Origin: Arabidopsis thaliana
Taxonomy: Eukaryota > Streptophyta > Magnoliopsida > Brassicales > Brassicaceae
Reading direction: 5' to 3'
DNA: 64,000 nt
Assembly: GCF_000001735.4 (NCBI RefSeq)
Contig: NC_003070.9
Span: 16,787,971-16,851,970, forward strand
In this document: one piece after another, positions 50,382 to 63,359 of the stretch
Layout of the letters: each line of letters starts with the position of its first letter
Position numbering within the stretch: the first letter of the stretch is position 1
The notes under the pieces: generated by a model
What the model saw: only the letters and a program-made list of their open reading frames with translations
Databases searched by the model: none
What the model was told of the DNA's origin: nothing
Made by a program: the position numbers and the translations under genes

Positions 50382-52650
50382 GGTTAATTAGATGTCGAAT
50401 CGTAACGGCTGGAGAGACCCACCACTTTCTACGGAGAATTGTTCAGACTTGTTTACTCTTGACACGCCTCTTTAGATTTTATTTCATCCACTCTTTTTTC
50501 TTTCTCTCTGCCGGTGATTTTTGTTATTGAGAATCTATAAAAAAAATCGGATATTTTTGTGTTATTTAAAACGTTTATGGATGGGATGGCCAAACTATGA
50601 GATGTAAAATTTGTTTGAGACATGTAAACCACATAAAGATTCCACATAAACATTCGACTACAATTTAGTTAGAGGCTTTTGAAAAAAAACCATTATCTAC
50701 AAATGAACCCAAAAAAAAAAAAAAAAAAAAAAATTGAGCCAGGCTAATGCAAATTGAATTGAATTTCCGCATTCGAATCAAATTTTATTTTCTAATTTAT
50801 TAGTTAAGAAACAATTTTTGAATATATAAATATCAGTTACATTTGAATTTAAATTAATCAATAGTAATTATTTTAATTATGATTTTAACTATCCAAATCT
50901 GAACCAAATTCAAACAAAAATTTGGCAAACTGAATCAAAGCAATTAAAACAAACTTTGTTCTATTTGGCACCTAATTTTCTCGAACCGAACGTAATCATC
51001 AAACTCACACCTCTACTTTCAAATCTATTTTTTTTATATAATATTAAAATGTTGGGTTTTTTTTTTTGCTTTGTTCAAGTGTTTCTATAGCAAAATTTTT
51101 TTTTTATGTATATATATATATATAGAATTTTGTTTTTTTCTTGGTTTATTTCAAATATAATATTGTTTGTTAAAGATGGAAAGGTTATATTCTTGAAACT
51201 TTAAAAAGACAATTTGAGAAGTTGTAACACTTTTGTCTGTATTCCAAAGGAATAGTTTGACTCTAGAAAATACTATTGTGAGTTTTCGTTGGGGACCAAA
51301 ACGAAATTTATTATATAAATTAAATAACTATATTATAATAGAATTTCATCTATATCCTTCTTTTTTTTGTCGCACACTTGATTTGATAATAAGATATATA
51401 ATATATTCGTAGGGATCTCAAATGCCATGTATCACCCATTGCCGGTAACTATACTCTTTGATAGAATGTCAAAGAAGCTCTAAAATGGAAAGCTTAACCT
51501 ACAATCTACAAATGACTATTATTAATCATGTAAAAAATTACAACGGCGAAAACTGATTAAACCAGAAAATATATATAATCCGATTATAAATGGCCGAATA
51601 TTTATAATATATTTTAATAGAGTTTTATGAAAAAACAGTCTTCTATTTTTGCAGTTTTATCCTTAACATCTAAAAAATATCAAATAATTCTATAAAATCT
51701 AAAATAATACGTAATATAATCTATTTTTACAATTTTACATATATTGTAAACGTTTTTACAATCACATATATTTATTTTTGAAAATTTTAAAATATTATTG
51801 TACTCTTTATCTCGAGAGCTTCGATTTGATATATTATTTATCAAAATTTTAAAATTTGATAATAATAAAAATGACTATCTTTATTGCATATTATTTTAGA
51901 ATTTATAGAATTATTTTATATTTTTTAGACGTAAAAAGTAAAATTACAAAAATAGATGATTTTGAGAGTTGTTTGCACATAAAACTCATTTTAATACTAT
52001 ATATTCATATTTTATATGAAATATGTAAACTAGTAATTTTTTCGTTTTAAAAATAATTTAGAGAAGAAAAAAACTATAATGAGTTAACGAAAACTAAAAA
52101 CAAATTACAGGGTAGAGACAAACTGTTTATACGGATAAAGACCATCGTACATATTTTTAAATAAATTAAGATCAATGTAGACTTTCGTAACATATATCAA
52201 ACTTTGATTATTTTTTCACAAACAATAGAAATTTTGAAAAAGGTTTGGGGATGGTCGGTTTATGAAAATAAATAGAAAAGCGAATAGTCTCTATTTACTT
52301 CGAGAAACTGATTTTGGTAGCTACAGCCATAGTCAACGGTCGAAAGTTCACAACTTATACAAATTGCTGAATTTAGTCCAAAATTTTGCCAAGACGTTGG
52401 GCGGTAAAATAGCTGGAGCAAATAAAAGAATCTTGTTGCTTTTAGGGTACTTTACTATTTTGTTGAGTCATTTTGTAAACATCGATGTCTTTAACTAGTT
52501 TTCCTTTTTGGCGATTTTGCTTTAGATTATGTTTCATATATCATAGCCACCATTGCGAAATAAGTCTTACTCATACTTATCTTTCTTCATTTTTTCATTT
52601 TGTTAGTAACTATTCCAAGAGTTACATTAAAGAAATAAAAGTTATTTTCA
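50382..52650. other. AT-rich intergenic region
   Basis: Contains an A-run at about 50708-50733 and short AT tracts. Frames here (for example 51856-52050) are AT-rich noise. No gene or RNA supported. Confidence 0.6.
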
Positions 52651-55600
52651 CGGTCAACACTTATTTCATTTTTTCTTTCATCAATTGGCAAAGTGAACTG
52701 ATTCAATCACGTCTTAGCCATTTGGGCTGAATTTGACCAAAATACCCTTCAACACAACTGCAACTATGACTATTCATGTTCGGTTAATTTGTTTTACTAG
52801 TTATAGTATTATTTTTAAAATTTATAATAAAATCAAAACTATTTATTGCAGAATAAATGTCTCAAACTGAAACCCAGATTTGTGTTCTTTGGTAATGAAA
52901 ACGAAAAAAATGAAAGTGAATTCCGGTGAGAAAGCAAATGTTCTTCCGAAAGAATTGACTTAATGAATGGATAATTAAACAAAACTCAAACTCTTTAGCT
53001 TTTTGAACTTATAATATGTTAAATGTACAATATTTAGATGTATTAAACATCCAAAACGTAAATCTAAAAAAATTAAGATTTATGAGATAATGTTAACAAG
53101 CGGCTGCAAAATTAGGGTTACAGAGGTTGAAGACGATTGCAAAATTACAATTATACCCTTTATTAAATTTCTTATGTGTACGTATTTATAATTTACAGTG
53201 TACGTACATGTAGACATGTAAATATGTTAGATTATGTTTTATTAAAAATGGCATATAAAATTATTTATTAAGTTTGTACATTAGAAATCTTTGGTTATTT
53301 TGTTTCTATGAGATATTTTTAGGGGTTTTCCCCATAAAATCTATGGATGTATAATAACTAAATAAAATATATGATCAATGTATAGTTGTTCCTTATACTT
53401 TAAAAATGTTATGTATGTATATGTATAACAATGTACATATCACTTTGTTGATGAGTTAAAATTATTGAGAAATATTTATTGATATAATAATAAACCAATA
53501 TTGGCGATGGTGGGAGTATATTCTACGATAGTCCTAGTGGAGATGAAGACATTGTTATTTGCAAAAAAAAAATAAGTGTTTCTAAACATACTCACAACTT
53601 ACAATGTCTCTCATGTCATACTCATTTATACTTCTATTTCATCAACTCGGACATTGACTACATCATCGAATTCTTTTAATAATGATGTCTTCCCTTTTGG
53701 TTATGACTCACAAATGGTTGAATCTCATAATTTCTCCAAAATTATCGATAATTTTTCAATCTCGTACACATTCATTAGTATATGTACACGACTCTTTTAA
53801 TTAATTAAATTTTCATATTAGATCCACGGTAAGTAGAGTGTCACCAACATCTTTGACACGTCATGTCTTATATTTCTTAACAATAATGTTACAATAAAAT
53901 TATATGTGATTCTGTTGAAGAGAATTATGGTTTTTTTACGAATCTTTGTAACGTTTGGTATCTACGATGGTACATACGGCGAGTTAGCCAAATGTTATGT
54001 ATTTAGTACGATATATATGATTTTTTTTTTGATGTTGTTATTTCTATTTAATTGTTATTTTGAACTTTTTTGTAAGCGTTATGTTATATGATATTATTTG
54101 TTGAGAATAGATAAGATTTTAAACTAAACTCATAGACGTACACGATAATATTAAGATACACGTACACGTGTATGACCTCTCCAAACAGTTACATCCTAAA
54201 AATGCCTAAATCACATAAGTCTTATATTATGTACGTACACAAAAATATTTATTGGAGCGTACAACATTAATCTAATTTTTTGACAACAAAATTAAGTTAT
54301 TTGTTTGACTATATATCTCAATATAAATTATGCAAATATGATTAAGGTAAAACCGATTTTCCAATACTAAATTGCAGATCTTTTATAACTATATGTATTC
54401 ATGTACATAAAATATTTGCCTTTCCATACTCTACCGGATACATAGTTAGTAGCGTACTTATATTATTCTAAAAATCATGTTTTATCTCCTGTTTAGGACT
54501 CACAAATGATTGAATGACTTAATTATTTTCTAAATGATCGATACTTTTTTCAGTCAAGAACATGTTTATTAGTGACACTCAAGTGTAGAAAAGGATACTC
54601 AGGTTGAAAATGACTGGAAAATTACAGTTATACTTTTCATCGGATTTTTTCATGTATATATATATATATATATATATAATTTATAATTTATGTACACAAA
54701 ATTATTTATTGGAACGTATATGGTACGAATTCTAATAAATATCTAACCATCCACAACAACAAATTTAATATATAAATATATAGTTCAGTTTCATGTATAT
54801 TTGTCATGTGTTTTTCATACATGATTTGAATGTTTTGTTTTTATAGTCAAAAAATATTTGAAACGTAAATATACAAATTATTTAAATATTTACGTACATA
54901 TACACACACATTACTACCGTGTTCGTACACATTACTACCGTGTACGTACACATTACTACCGTGTACGTACACATTACTACCGTGTACGTACACATTACTA
55001 CCGTGTACATACACATTACTACCGTGTATGTATATATTATTACCGTTACGCACATATGTTTATATGATATTGCTAATCGTAAATTGTCTTCGGATGATAA
55101 TAAATAAAATATTATTTAAAATAGAAATAAACATGTTAGATTTTGTTTTATTGTAAATGCGGCATACACAATATTTATTGAGTTTGTACACTTTGGTTAT
55201 TTTGATTCGATGAGATATTTTTTGGGATTTTCTCCATAAATCTATTCATATATAATAATTAAATAAAAATATATGGTCAAAGTATAGTTGTTCCTCATAC
55301 TTTTGAATTTTTTTATGTATGTACATGTATAATAATGTACGTATATCTTTGTTGGTGAATTAAAGTTGTGAGAATAAATAAGTTTTTAAACTAAACCCCT
55401 AAACGTACACAATAATATTGAGATACACGTACACGTGTACGACCGCTCCAAACAGTTACATCATAAAAATGTCTAAATCACATAAATCTAATACTATGTA
55501 CGTACACAAAAATATTTATTGGAACGTACATGGTATAACATTAAAATGAGTTTAAAAATTCTCTAACCATTGTCTACGAAGAAATTTTATTTTTATTTTT

Positions 55601-56626
55601 TTGACATCCAAATTAAGTTATTATGTAAGTTATATTTATGCCTGTATATTTTAATATAGATTATGCATATATAATATTTCAAAGAATCGTACTCTCTTTC
55701 AGGTAAAACCGATATTCCAATAGTAAATTGCACACCATTACAATTCATTTCACATCTACCATGCCTATATGTATTCGTGTACGTAAAACATTCATCTTTA
55801 CATAATTCACCAGATACATAGTTAGTAGTTTACGTACATATTCTTTGATAAATGTACTAGTGTACGTTAACTTCGATTTTATAATTGGAATTTGGATAAT
55901 TAGAATACAAAAGTCTAAATATAATTTATGTTAAGTATATAACTATATTTTGGATACACATTCGGTTCTCAGTTTGCTTTGGATAAAATTTTGGGTTTTC
56001 AACTATATGTCAGGTTATTCATGTATAGAAATTTAATACCTTTCGAATAATTTGTTAGTTCTGGGTTTAGTTCTTATTTTTCGAATATGTTCGTTTGATT
56101 CTTAAGTTTTAATCTATTTTTCAGGTGTAATTAGTACATGGATTTAATGTTTTGTTTTTATATTCAAAAAATATTTGAAACGTAAATATACAAATTATTT
56201 CGATGTTTATGTACATATATAGATACAAATTACGTGTACGTACAAATGTATACATGATATTGTTAATTTTTAATTATCTTTAATGTAAAAATTAATAAAT
56301 AAATTAATAAAAATGAAAATATGAAAGTGGGTCTTAAATGATATAAAAAAATGAATTTGAACAAAAAGTACAAAAATAATAAATATTTACAAAATAAAAA
56401 TGAAAAAAAACTGTAAAAACTAGTAAAAATGAAAAATGATTATTTTTAATTTTTAATAAACTAACTATAGACTGTACGTCCGTTCGATCCTAACTAACTG
56501 ATCTGTGCGTACTGGACGCCATTTGATGGTTCAGGGGTATTTTCGTCTGAATTTGGCTGAATGGTTAAATGGTGGAAGACCCATTTTACTTTGCCAAATC
56601 CTGAAATAAAAACATGGTCAATGGCT
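52651..56626. mobile_element. Non-coding 4-kb element with terminal inverted repeats
   Basis: The left end (about 52651-52755) returns inverted at about 56529-56626. Shared blocks are GGTCAA, TTATTTCA, TTGGCAAAGT, AGCCA..T..GCTGAATTTG-like sequence and AAAATACCC. No frame above about 80 codons and no transposase. The interior has large direct repeats: the block at about 53225-53470 recurs at 55135-55380, 54115-54260 at 55380-55525, and 54815-54895 at 56150-56215. It also has many GTACGTACA motifs and a 21-bp minisatellite. Inverted ends with internal short repeats recall VANDAL-type MULE derivatives, but the family is not proven. Confidence 0.6.
54906..55046. repeat. 21-bp minisatellite, about seven units
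   Basis: Unit ACACATTACTACCGTGTACGT, four central copies nearly identical, outer copies with single changes. It lies inside the 4-kb element. An (AT)n run is nearby at 54658-54679. Confidence 0.95.
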
Positions 56627-57359
56627 ACTGTATATAATTTACCCAAGAAATCAAGCGTTTTAGTCGAAACCAAACATGGAACACATAGGCCTAGAGCACC
56701 CTTTACACGTCCAAAGCAACGTTTTTTTTTTGTTTTTGTTCAAAGTCCGAAGCAACCTAAACCCTGTAAAACTTTGACAAAAGACTTGAAAACTCTAAAC
56801 ACTTTTTGAATCGATAAAAAAGAAACATACAAAGACCAAAAACACTTCACGTCAATTTCAAGGCCATCAAAATTAAGAGTTAAAGCAAGTGTGACCAAAA
56901 ATTGTCACCCTCAAAATTATGGATTGCAGTTAGATAGATAAACTGCATTAACTTGACAAAGCTTGAATGAACTACAAATGGATCGTATTTTGTCTTCATA
57001 ATATTCCATATGAGTGATGCAAAAAGTTGGAAATAACCAAAACCGTTATGTTATGTTTGTAGTGGAAACCCGAAGACACAATTCCTTTAAAAGCAAAATA
57101 TCTTAACGTTGAAACCTCCTTTTTTTACACGGTCATTTCCGCAGGACCAGTTGAGGAGGGATGGCTAACAGTGCGATTGTCAAGGGCCAGTTCCGTGTCC
57201 TAATATTTAAGGAATCCATTTAAAGAAAAAATTTGGAAAAAATAAAAATAAGATTGAAAATGTCTCACACTAAAAAATATATGATTATTTTCTGGTTACA
57301 AATTTGCATTAAAAATTACAAAAAAAAAGTTTTAAACATTTTTCTATAGAAAATAGTCA

Positions 57360-57407
<48 letters not shown>

Positions 57408-58822
57408 TGTAGAAATGGTGTATTCATTGGAAAACTTGCATGGAATTATTGATATTTGTTTTGATATGATTAGGCTATCAATTGGACGAATAATTATTAT
57501 ATTTTACTGACATGATCAGTGGATTTGTTGTAGAGTTGCTTCACTAATGATTCTCTTCAGTTCTTAATTTATTATTAGACTTCACCTAACCAAAGATCGT
57601 ATTCCTAGTACTTAATAAGACTTTTGTTCTGAGTAGAAGAATGCTAGTCTTTTCTTGTCATTGTTTAAAGAAAAGAATTCGAACTCCCTGAATTTTCAAT
57701 AGCTCGGTATGGAAAATTTGGGGTTTAAAATGTTATATTATGTCTGTACCATTTCAGACATATGAGGCCATGAGGTGTCTAAGTTACAGGAGTGAGCTTA
57801 CGTTTAGATGCAATCTCATGGTTTCAGTTGTTGTTCCCTGAATGGATTTTCTATAAGGAAGGAAATGTATTTCACAATAGTGGTGAAGCTGAACATGGTT
57901 TTGGCTAGAACGGTTTTGTTGGAACATGAATCGGTACACAAAAGATGCTTTTAAGGAGAGGAATTTGAACTGCAGCTGATGAGACCCAAGTAATGGCTTT
58001 GCTTGGTATCCACGATTTCTTCGTTCTTTCATGAGTGCCTTTGGTTAGTATCCACCCTTTGTTTCTCGAATGTTGAGATCATTGGTTTTCTCTACTTTAT
58101 ATTTTGATTTATATTTGTTTTTGTTCCCAAACTTCACTTTTGGTTAGTGAGCTTACCTTGGACCATATACCTGTTGTCGCTTCACTTTCTGTTAACAACA
58201 ATTTTACCCATAAGCCCTAATTAAGTATTTAGATATAAGGCAACAAAATAGAGGACCGTAAGCTCCACTTTTGGTTTCACCACATCAGAAAACTATCTTT
58301 CAAACAGATTTGACTTTAGGCTGCTCATACTACCATTCTTGTTTTGTTGCCAATTTACCAAATTTCGGGTTTCCGAACCTAAAGCCCTTCACTAACATGT
58401 TACTTAAGATTTAAGAACACATAGGTGTTTGCAGTATACTTCATTTACAATTTAACATGTTTGCAGTATACTAACATGTTACACCCAAATAGTAACACAA
58501 TACAACACTAGCATAAATCAGTAGAGTACATGTGATGGGAAAACGGCTTTTATCAACTCAAACTTTTTGTTGGCGGGTTTTTCCAACCTGAACTCAAACC
58601 TTTGATTTATTTCAAACCTAAACCTAAGAATTATTCAAATAATCTACCTGAACTTAAAGAAAATTAGACGATTTCAACATAAGAATATACGGTGATAATT
58701 TGCGATTAACGGTTGATGAATCAAACGATTTGTGGCATTGACGTGGCATTTGGGCAGGGATATACGATGTCGTTTTGGTCTGTTTTATGGATGTGTGGTA
58801 TGTATAATGAACACGAAGCATG
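56627..58822. other. Intergenic region
   Basis: No gene supported. It holds an (AT)n microsatellite at about 57363-57405, a GC-richer patch at about 57125-57205 without a frame, and AACGG / GATGTCGTTTTGG-type sequence at about 58690-58785 that resembles one arm of a Mutator-like inverted repeat, with no partner found. Confidence 0.5.
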
Positions 58823-59355
58823 CCTTCATGTCTCAGAATGAGGAGGCAGGATTTTCAACCCCTCATCGACAAAGTGAATAGTTCATGGACTTCTCGGCAC
58901 CTTTCTTTTGCGGGAAGACTGCAGCTTCTCAAGTCTGTCATCTTCTCTACTATTAATTTTTAGACCTCCATCTTCCTCTTACCCAATCAGTGTTTACGAA
59001 AACTGGAGCAAATGTGTAATGCCTTTCTTTGGGAAGGAGCCCCTAATTCAGGCAGAGGTGCAAAAATATCCTGGGAAATTGTCTGTACCTCCAAAGTCTG
59101 TGGCGATCTTGGTTTGCGTGACTTAGTGGCTTGGAATAAGGTGCTGGCTCTAAAGCTTATCTGGATACTTTTCACAACTGCGGGCTCGCTCTGGGTGTCG
59201 TGGGTAAGAATCAACCTCATAAGGAATAAGAATTTCTAGGAACTCAATCCCTCGACCTCAGGAAGCTGGATTTGGCGCAGATTATGTAAGTTGAGGACCT
59301 TAGCCCGTCTCTTTCTTGTTTGTGAGATTCGCTCGGATGTTACTGCAAGTTTTTA
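58823..59355 (+). mobile_element. LINE reverse transcriptase C-terminal remnant
   Basis: Plus-strand translation, across frame breaks and stops, gives SSWTSRHLSFAGRLQLLKS, QMCNAFLWEGA, GAKISWEIVC, GDLGLRDLVAWNKVLALKLI and SGSWIWRRLCKLR. This is the conserved region after the RT core in plant L1-type elements. No poly(A) or target duplication was found, so it is an old fragment. Confidence 0.82.
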
Positions 59356-59810
59356 GCGCATTTACAAAATTTAGTTTTGACTTCTTAAAATTCAATATAA
59401 AAACTTTCAGTTTTGTTTTTAAATCGTTATTTTATAACATTCAATAACATAAATATATATATATATATTTATATATCCTAGTTTCAAAATATAAGATGTT
59501 TTAAAAAGAAAAAAATTATATACCTACGGTTAAAAGATTTTGTTTTAATGTCCTATGTAAAAAATTCTATTATCTTGTTTTTTTGGTCATTTTCTACTAG
59601 AAAGTTAGAAACCACTAGAACAATAACAAATGCAAAATAAAAACTTTCGTTCTTACATTCGACTAGAAACAACTAGAACAAGAACAAAGGCATCACATTT
59701 ACATTAAAAACTCTATTACTATATTTATTTGATGTCCTTAATACGAAATCTTAAACAGATACTTTTATTGAACTCTTACGAAGGTTACGAGGAGAATAAA
59801 ACGAAAAAAA
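59356..59810. other. Upstream region of the zinc-ribbon gene
   Basis: AT-rich with a short (AT)n near 59452-59470. A repeated AAAC(A/C)ACTAGAACAA-like motif occurs at about 59607-59625 and 59664-59686. No other gene. Confidence 0.45.
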
Positions 59811-60116
59811 ATGTTCTTCTTCTTCGTCGGTGGATTAGGGCAACAAGTGAGACAAGTCCTAAAATCCGGCGCCGGAACATGCATAAGATGCGGTTCTCAA
59901 GCCGATTTGGTCGAGTACGACAAAGTCATAAAGCTCTTCTTCGTTCCTGTCTGGAGATGGCCTGGAAAAGATCCTCTACTTCATTGTAGAGACTGTGATC
60001 TGTTCTTCCCTCAGTCTCTGTCACCGCCTCCAGTTTCTTTAGCTACGTGTCGATTCTGTGATCGTGTTGTTGAGCCTGAGTTCCGTTTTTGCCCTTTTTG
60101 TGGCTCTTCTCTGTGA
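59811..60116 (+). CDS. Small double zinc-ribbon protein
   Basis: A single exon of 101 residues. Four CxxC knuckles form two zinc ribbons: C24/C27 with C59/C62, and C80/C83 with C94/C97 (CRFCDR ... FRFCPFCGSSL). A short hydrophobic start (MFFFFVGGLG) precedes the first knuckle. Zinc ribbons of this kind bind zinc structurally and often serve protein or nucleic-acid contacts; no function is assigned. It resembles the conserved plant and fungal zinc-ribbon family containing At1g44414. It is convergent with CAO, with 577 bp between stop codons. Confidence 0.9.
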   Translation: MFFFFVGGLGQQVRQVLKSGAGTCIRCGSQADLVEYDKVIKLFFVPVWRWPGKDPLLHCRDCDLFFPQSLSPPPVSLATCRFCDRVVEPEFRFCPFCGSSL

Positions 60117-60693
60117 GTCTTGGTCTGTCCAAAAAAGTTGATCTTATCTCTCTGATTATATGTCTGTAGTAACTTTTTAATACATGTTTTGGTTTACAGT
60201 TTACTAAGTCTATAAGTTGTGTTCAGTGTTCTGTCCTAAACCCAAATCATTCATATACAGAATGTGAAATTTAGTCATGTACTTGGATGGTAATATAGTA
60301 TGGTTAAATTGTCCGGTAAAAATTGCCAAATTTTACCACCAATGCTAAGAAAATATTAGCTTTCTTTTTGCTGAAGAAACTTTCGATTGGTTCTTAGAAG
60401 ACATTAGTTTAGTGGGGAAAACTGATATTCAATTTCTCATAGAGAGTGAACTGTACACAGGGAAAAATGAATAACAATATATCTCCTTTGGATTTACAGT
60501 GGATGTTGTCCTTTTATCTACGCAAAAGTTCTTTGTTTCATCGGTTTTTTAGATGAATCCACAAACTCCAGATCTTTTACTCGGCAAAGCTCTTTCTTCG
60601 GTGAGAATAAACCAGATTAATAACCTACACTTGTCTGAGGTTGCTGGTGAATAAGGAGCTGCAAAAACTTCCATTAGATTTCTTTAATAACAG
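60117..60693. other. Spacer between convergent zinc-ribbon gene and CAO
   Basis: Contains the 3' untranslated regions of both genes. No other feature is visible. Confidence 0.5.
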
Positions 60694-63182
60694 TTAGCCG
60701 GAGAAAGGTAGTTTATCATCGCCACGATCTACTGCGTTCCTCCATAGTCTATACCGAACTCCGAGCTTGTCATAAGCAACTGGTAAATTCCATATGTTTG
60801 CTCCGTTTAACATCCGTTCTTGTTGTCCTAAAACTAGCCGTAGATCTTCGTTTAAGACCTGGAAATATAGAAACGGTAACTTAAGAAACAAGACTGTGAC
60901 GATGGTTGAAGATGATCGATCCATTTGTGATGTACTTTTACCTGTTCAGCGAAATGTCTCCACAGATGTTCCATGAATGGAAGATTCTTTAATATAGGAG
61001 CAAAGTCTAGTGACATTCGGTATAGAAGTCTTGTCTTGTTTTTAGAAGAAGGTAAACAGACATGGAGTTGATGAAGATGTGTTGCACACTGCTGTGTGCT
61101 TTTGCCTTCTAGTTTCCCGGGTTTTGATATCCCGATTGTCGATAAAACAATACACGGTGGTTTAAATTCCATATCGATTGGATATGGATCCCAGTATCCT
61201 TGGAGACCCGAGGTAGGTGTTAAAAACTTCACCAAACTGCAGTACCAAAAACAGAAAGCTTAAACCAAGTTTCATCTTAGCACTGAACAGAGTAATGAGA
61301 GTTAAAAGAAACCTTGGGACACTCCAGCCTTTTGCAAAAGTGGATGTATGAGTGAATGGGGCATGAGCAAGATCCAAGAGATTATCTAGAAGTAAACCGT
61401 GTTCCACCGGGAGGTCCATTACAAGCTGAGAGTTATATAAGAGAACAAATGAGAAAATGCGGCATACATATGAGATGATTGGATTGGAGATATACTTGAA
61501 ATGTAAGAATTACCTCAGCATGAATTAAAAACCCTGATGGAGGCTGTAAAGAAGGAAGTATAGGTGCAGGTGGCTCATCACCGGGCCAAATCCAGATCAT
61601 ACCTTCTTGTTCAAGACAAGGTAATGATTTGATCTTCACCTTCAGTAACTTTGTAGACGGCATCTTCTTACATTCTCCATCGGTTGAGTATTCCCATCCT
61701 ACAAAATCACATTTAATAAGATATGGTTTCTCACTTGTTATCAACATTGTAGACTAAAGAAAGAGTTACTAACCATGGTACGGACATTGAATACGTCCCT
61801 CGTTCACTGTGCCAAGATCAAGAGGACATGCTCTATGCGCACATGTATTCCGTACACATCCTGGTTTCCCGTCTTCACCCCTAAAGATAACCCATGGTTG
61901 TTCAAAGCATTCAATTGGTACCTTAAGAAATAAACAATAGCATTTCTCAGAAGCTTGTAACTAATGGAAGACGCTTAAATCAAGCAAGAACCACTATACA
62001 TACCATTGTATCATGCTTGAGATCTGCAGTGAAAGCAACGGGATACCAAAAATTCTTCAAGTGTGGACTATAAGGCGGAACCGGACCAGAAACATTCAAG
62101 CTTTTCGCACCCGTGTTTGTCTTTTCCCTATCTAACTCGACAGCAGAAGCAGTGGTTGAAGAGGAGGGTTTATCTAATTCCGTTACAACTCTGCCAGGTA
62201 ACAACCTATCATTAACCAATTCTTCCATGTGGGCTAACTTGTCTAAAGCAGTCGAAACCCTTGCTTCAGATATATGAACCTGTTTCATTTCAACTAAGAG
62301 TTAGAGGAAGTCTCATAAAAAAACTAATCATTCTCAGTGAATAGCATTGTTAAAAACCTGTTGGTGTGCTTTCGATAATTCTTCCTGCAATCCAGCTAGT
62401 TCTTTCTTCACTGTACCGATGGACTTGTACTCACGAGCTAGAGGATTAAGTACATCAACAACCTAACATACATTCATTCCACAAACTTAGCATCAAAACA
62501 CTAAACATAAACCATTAATGGTTGTCAAATGTCAATACTATAAAGAGTGCTACAAAAACAACATTTGAAGAACTTGAGCTACTAGAGTCATAGCTATACG
62601 TCTACTATATATACCCTAGAACTAAATGTAGCATATTATAGCTATGTCCTTAACTACAACTCGATAAAACACAACTTTACCAACTAACTAGACATAAACA
62701 AGTTCAAAAGAGATCAATGTAGAAACAAACCTTGTCATGAAGAATCATAATGGTAAGAAGATCTTGACGAGCACGCCAATCCAAGTATTGAATATCAAAC
62801 CTAGCAACTTCAATAGCTTGATTAACATCTAAAAACTTTCCTTTATAAGGAGGAGCTTTTGATCTAGGATCCTCCACATCAAACAAAGGTCTCCATTGAC
62901 TCTTCTTCTCAACTAATCCACTCTCATCACCAAACACAGCAAATACCCTAAATTCTCCTTTCACGCCCTGTAACCAAACAATCACTCAATCACTTAAAAA
63001 TCTAAACTTTTACTAAACCCATATCGCAAAAACGTAACTTTGACACTGATTACAGAGTTTGAAGCCAAAAGTGGAGAAGAAGAGTAAAAAGTTACCTTCT
63101 TTCTGGAGAGAAAAGAGGATCGGGTTTTAGAGAAGGAGATAGGGAGAGATAAAGCAGAAGGACTAAACACGGCGGCGTTCAT
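60694..63182 (-). CDS. CAO: Chlorophyllide a oxygenase, chloroplast
   Basis: Nine exons on the minus strand, 63096-63182, 62731-62967, 62358-62462, 62004-62279, 61774-61921, 61514-61698, 61313-61425, 60942-61236 and 60694-60858, give 536 residues, the length of Arabidopsis CAO (CH1, At1g44446). It converts chlorophyllide a to b by two oxygenations of the C7 methyl group, on plastid membranes. A transit peptide comes first. The regulatory A domain follows and includes [10 protein letters not shown] at residues 97-106, reported as the Clp-dependent degron that responds to chlorophyll b. Next are a linker with coiled-coil-like [19 protein letters not shown], the Rieske [2Fe-2S] site (C262, H264, C281, H284) and the mononuclear iron site (D360/D364, H367, H372). 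No defect is seen. Confidence 0.97.
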
Positions 63183-63327
63183 GGCGTCACCGGAAAGAGA
63201 GTGAAGAAAAATGGAAAACGAATTTTAGAAGAAAGTTTGAGATTTTATCTTTTTATTTTATTGAGATTTTTTTTGTTGATAAGAAAAGGATTTTGCCCGC
63301 GATCTGAGAATGCCTTCGGGAAGATGA

Positions 63328-63353
63328 CACGTGTAGAGAGAATTGAACACGTG
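63328..63353 (-). promoter_or_regulatory. Two G-boxes in the CAO promoter
   Basis: CACGTG at 63328-63333 and 63348-63353, 20 bp apart, 146-171 bp upstream of the CAO ATG. The second is in GCCACGTG context on the minus strand. Such sites bind HY5 and PIF factors, which control chlorophyll genes. Regulation is inferred from position and motif. Confidence 0.6.
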
Positions 63354-63359
63354 GCGGTA

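Noticed and set aside
54906..55046. Repeat peptides from the minisatellite (YVHGSNV and HTHYYRVR types)
   Set aside because: Frames exist on both strands only because the 21-bp unit is a multiple of three; no start context or homology.
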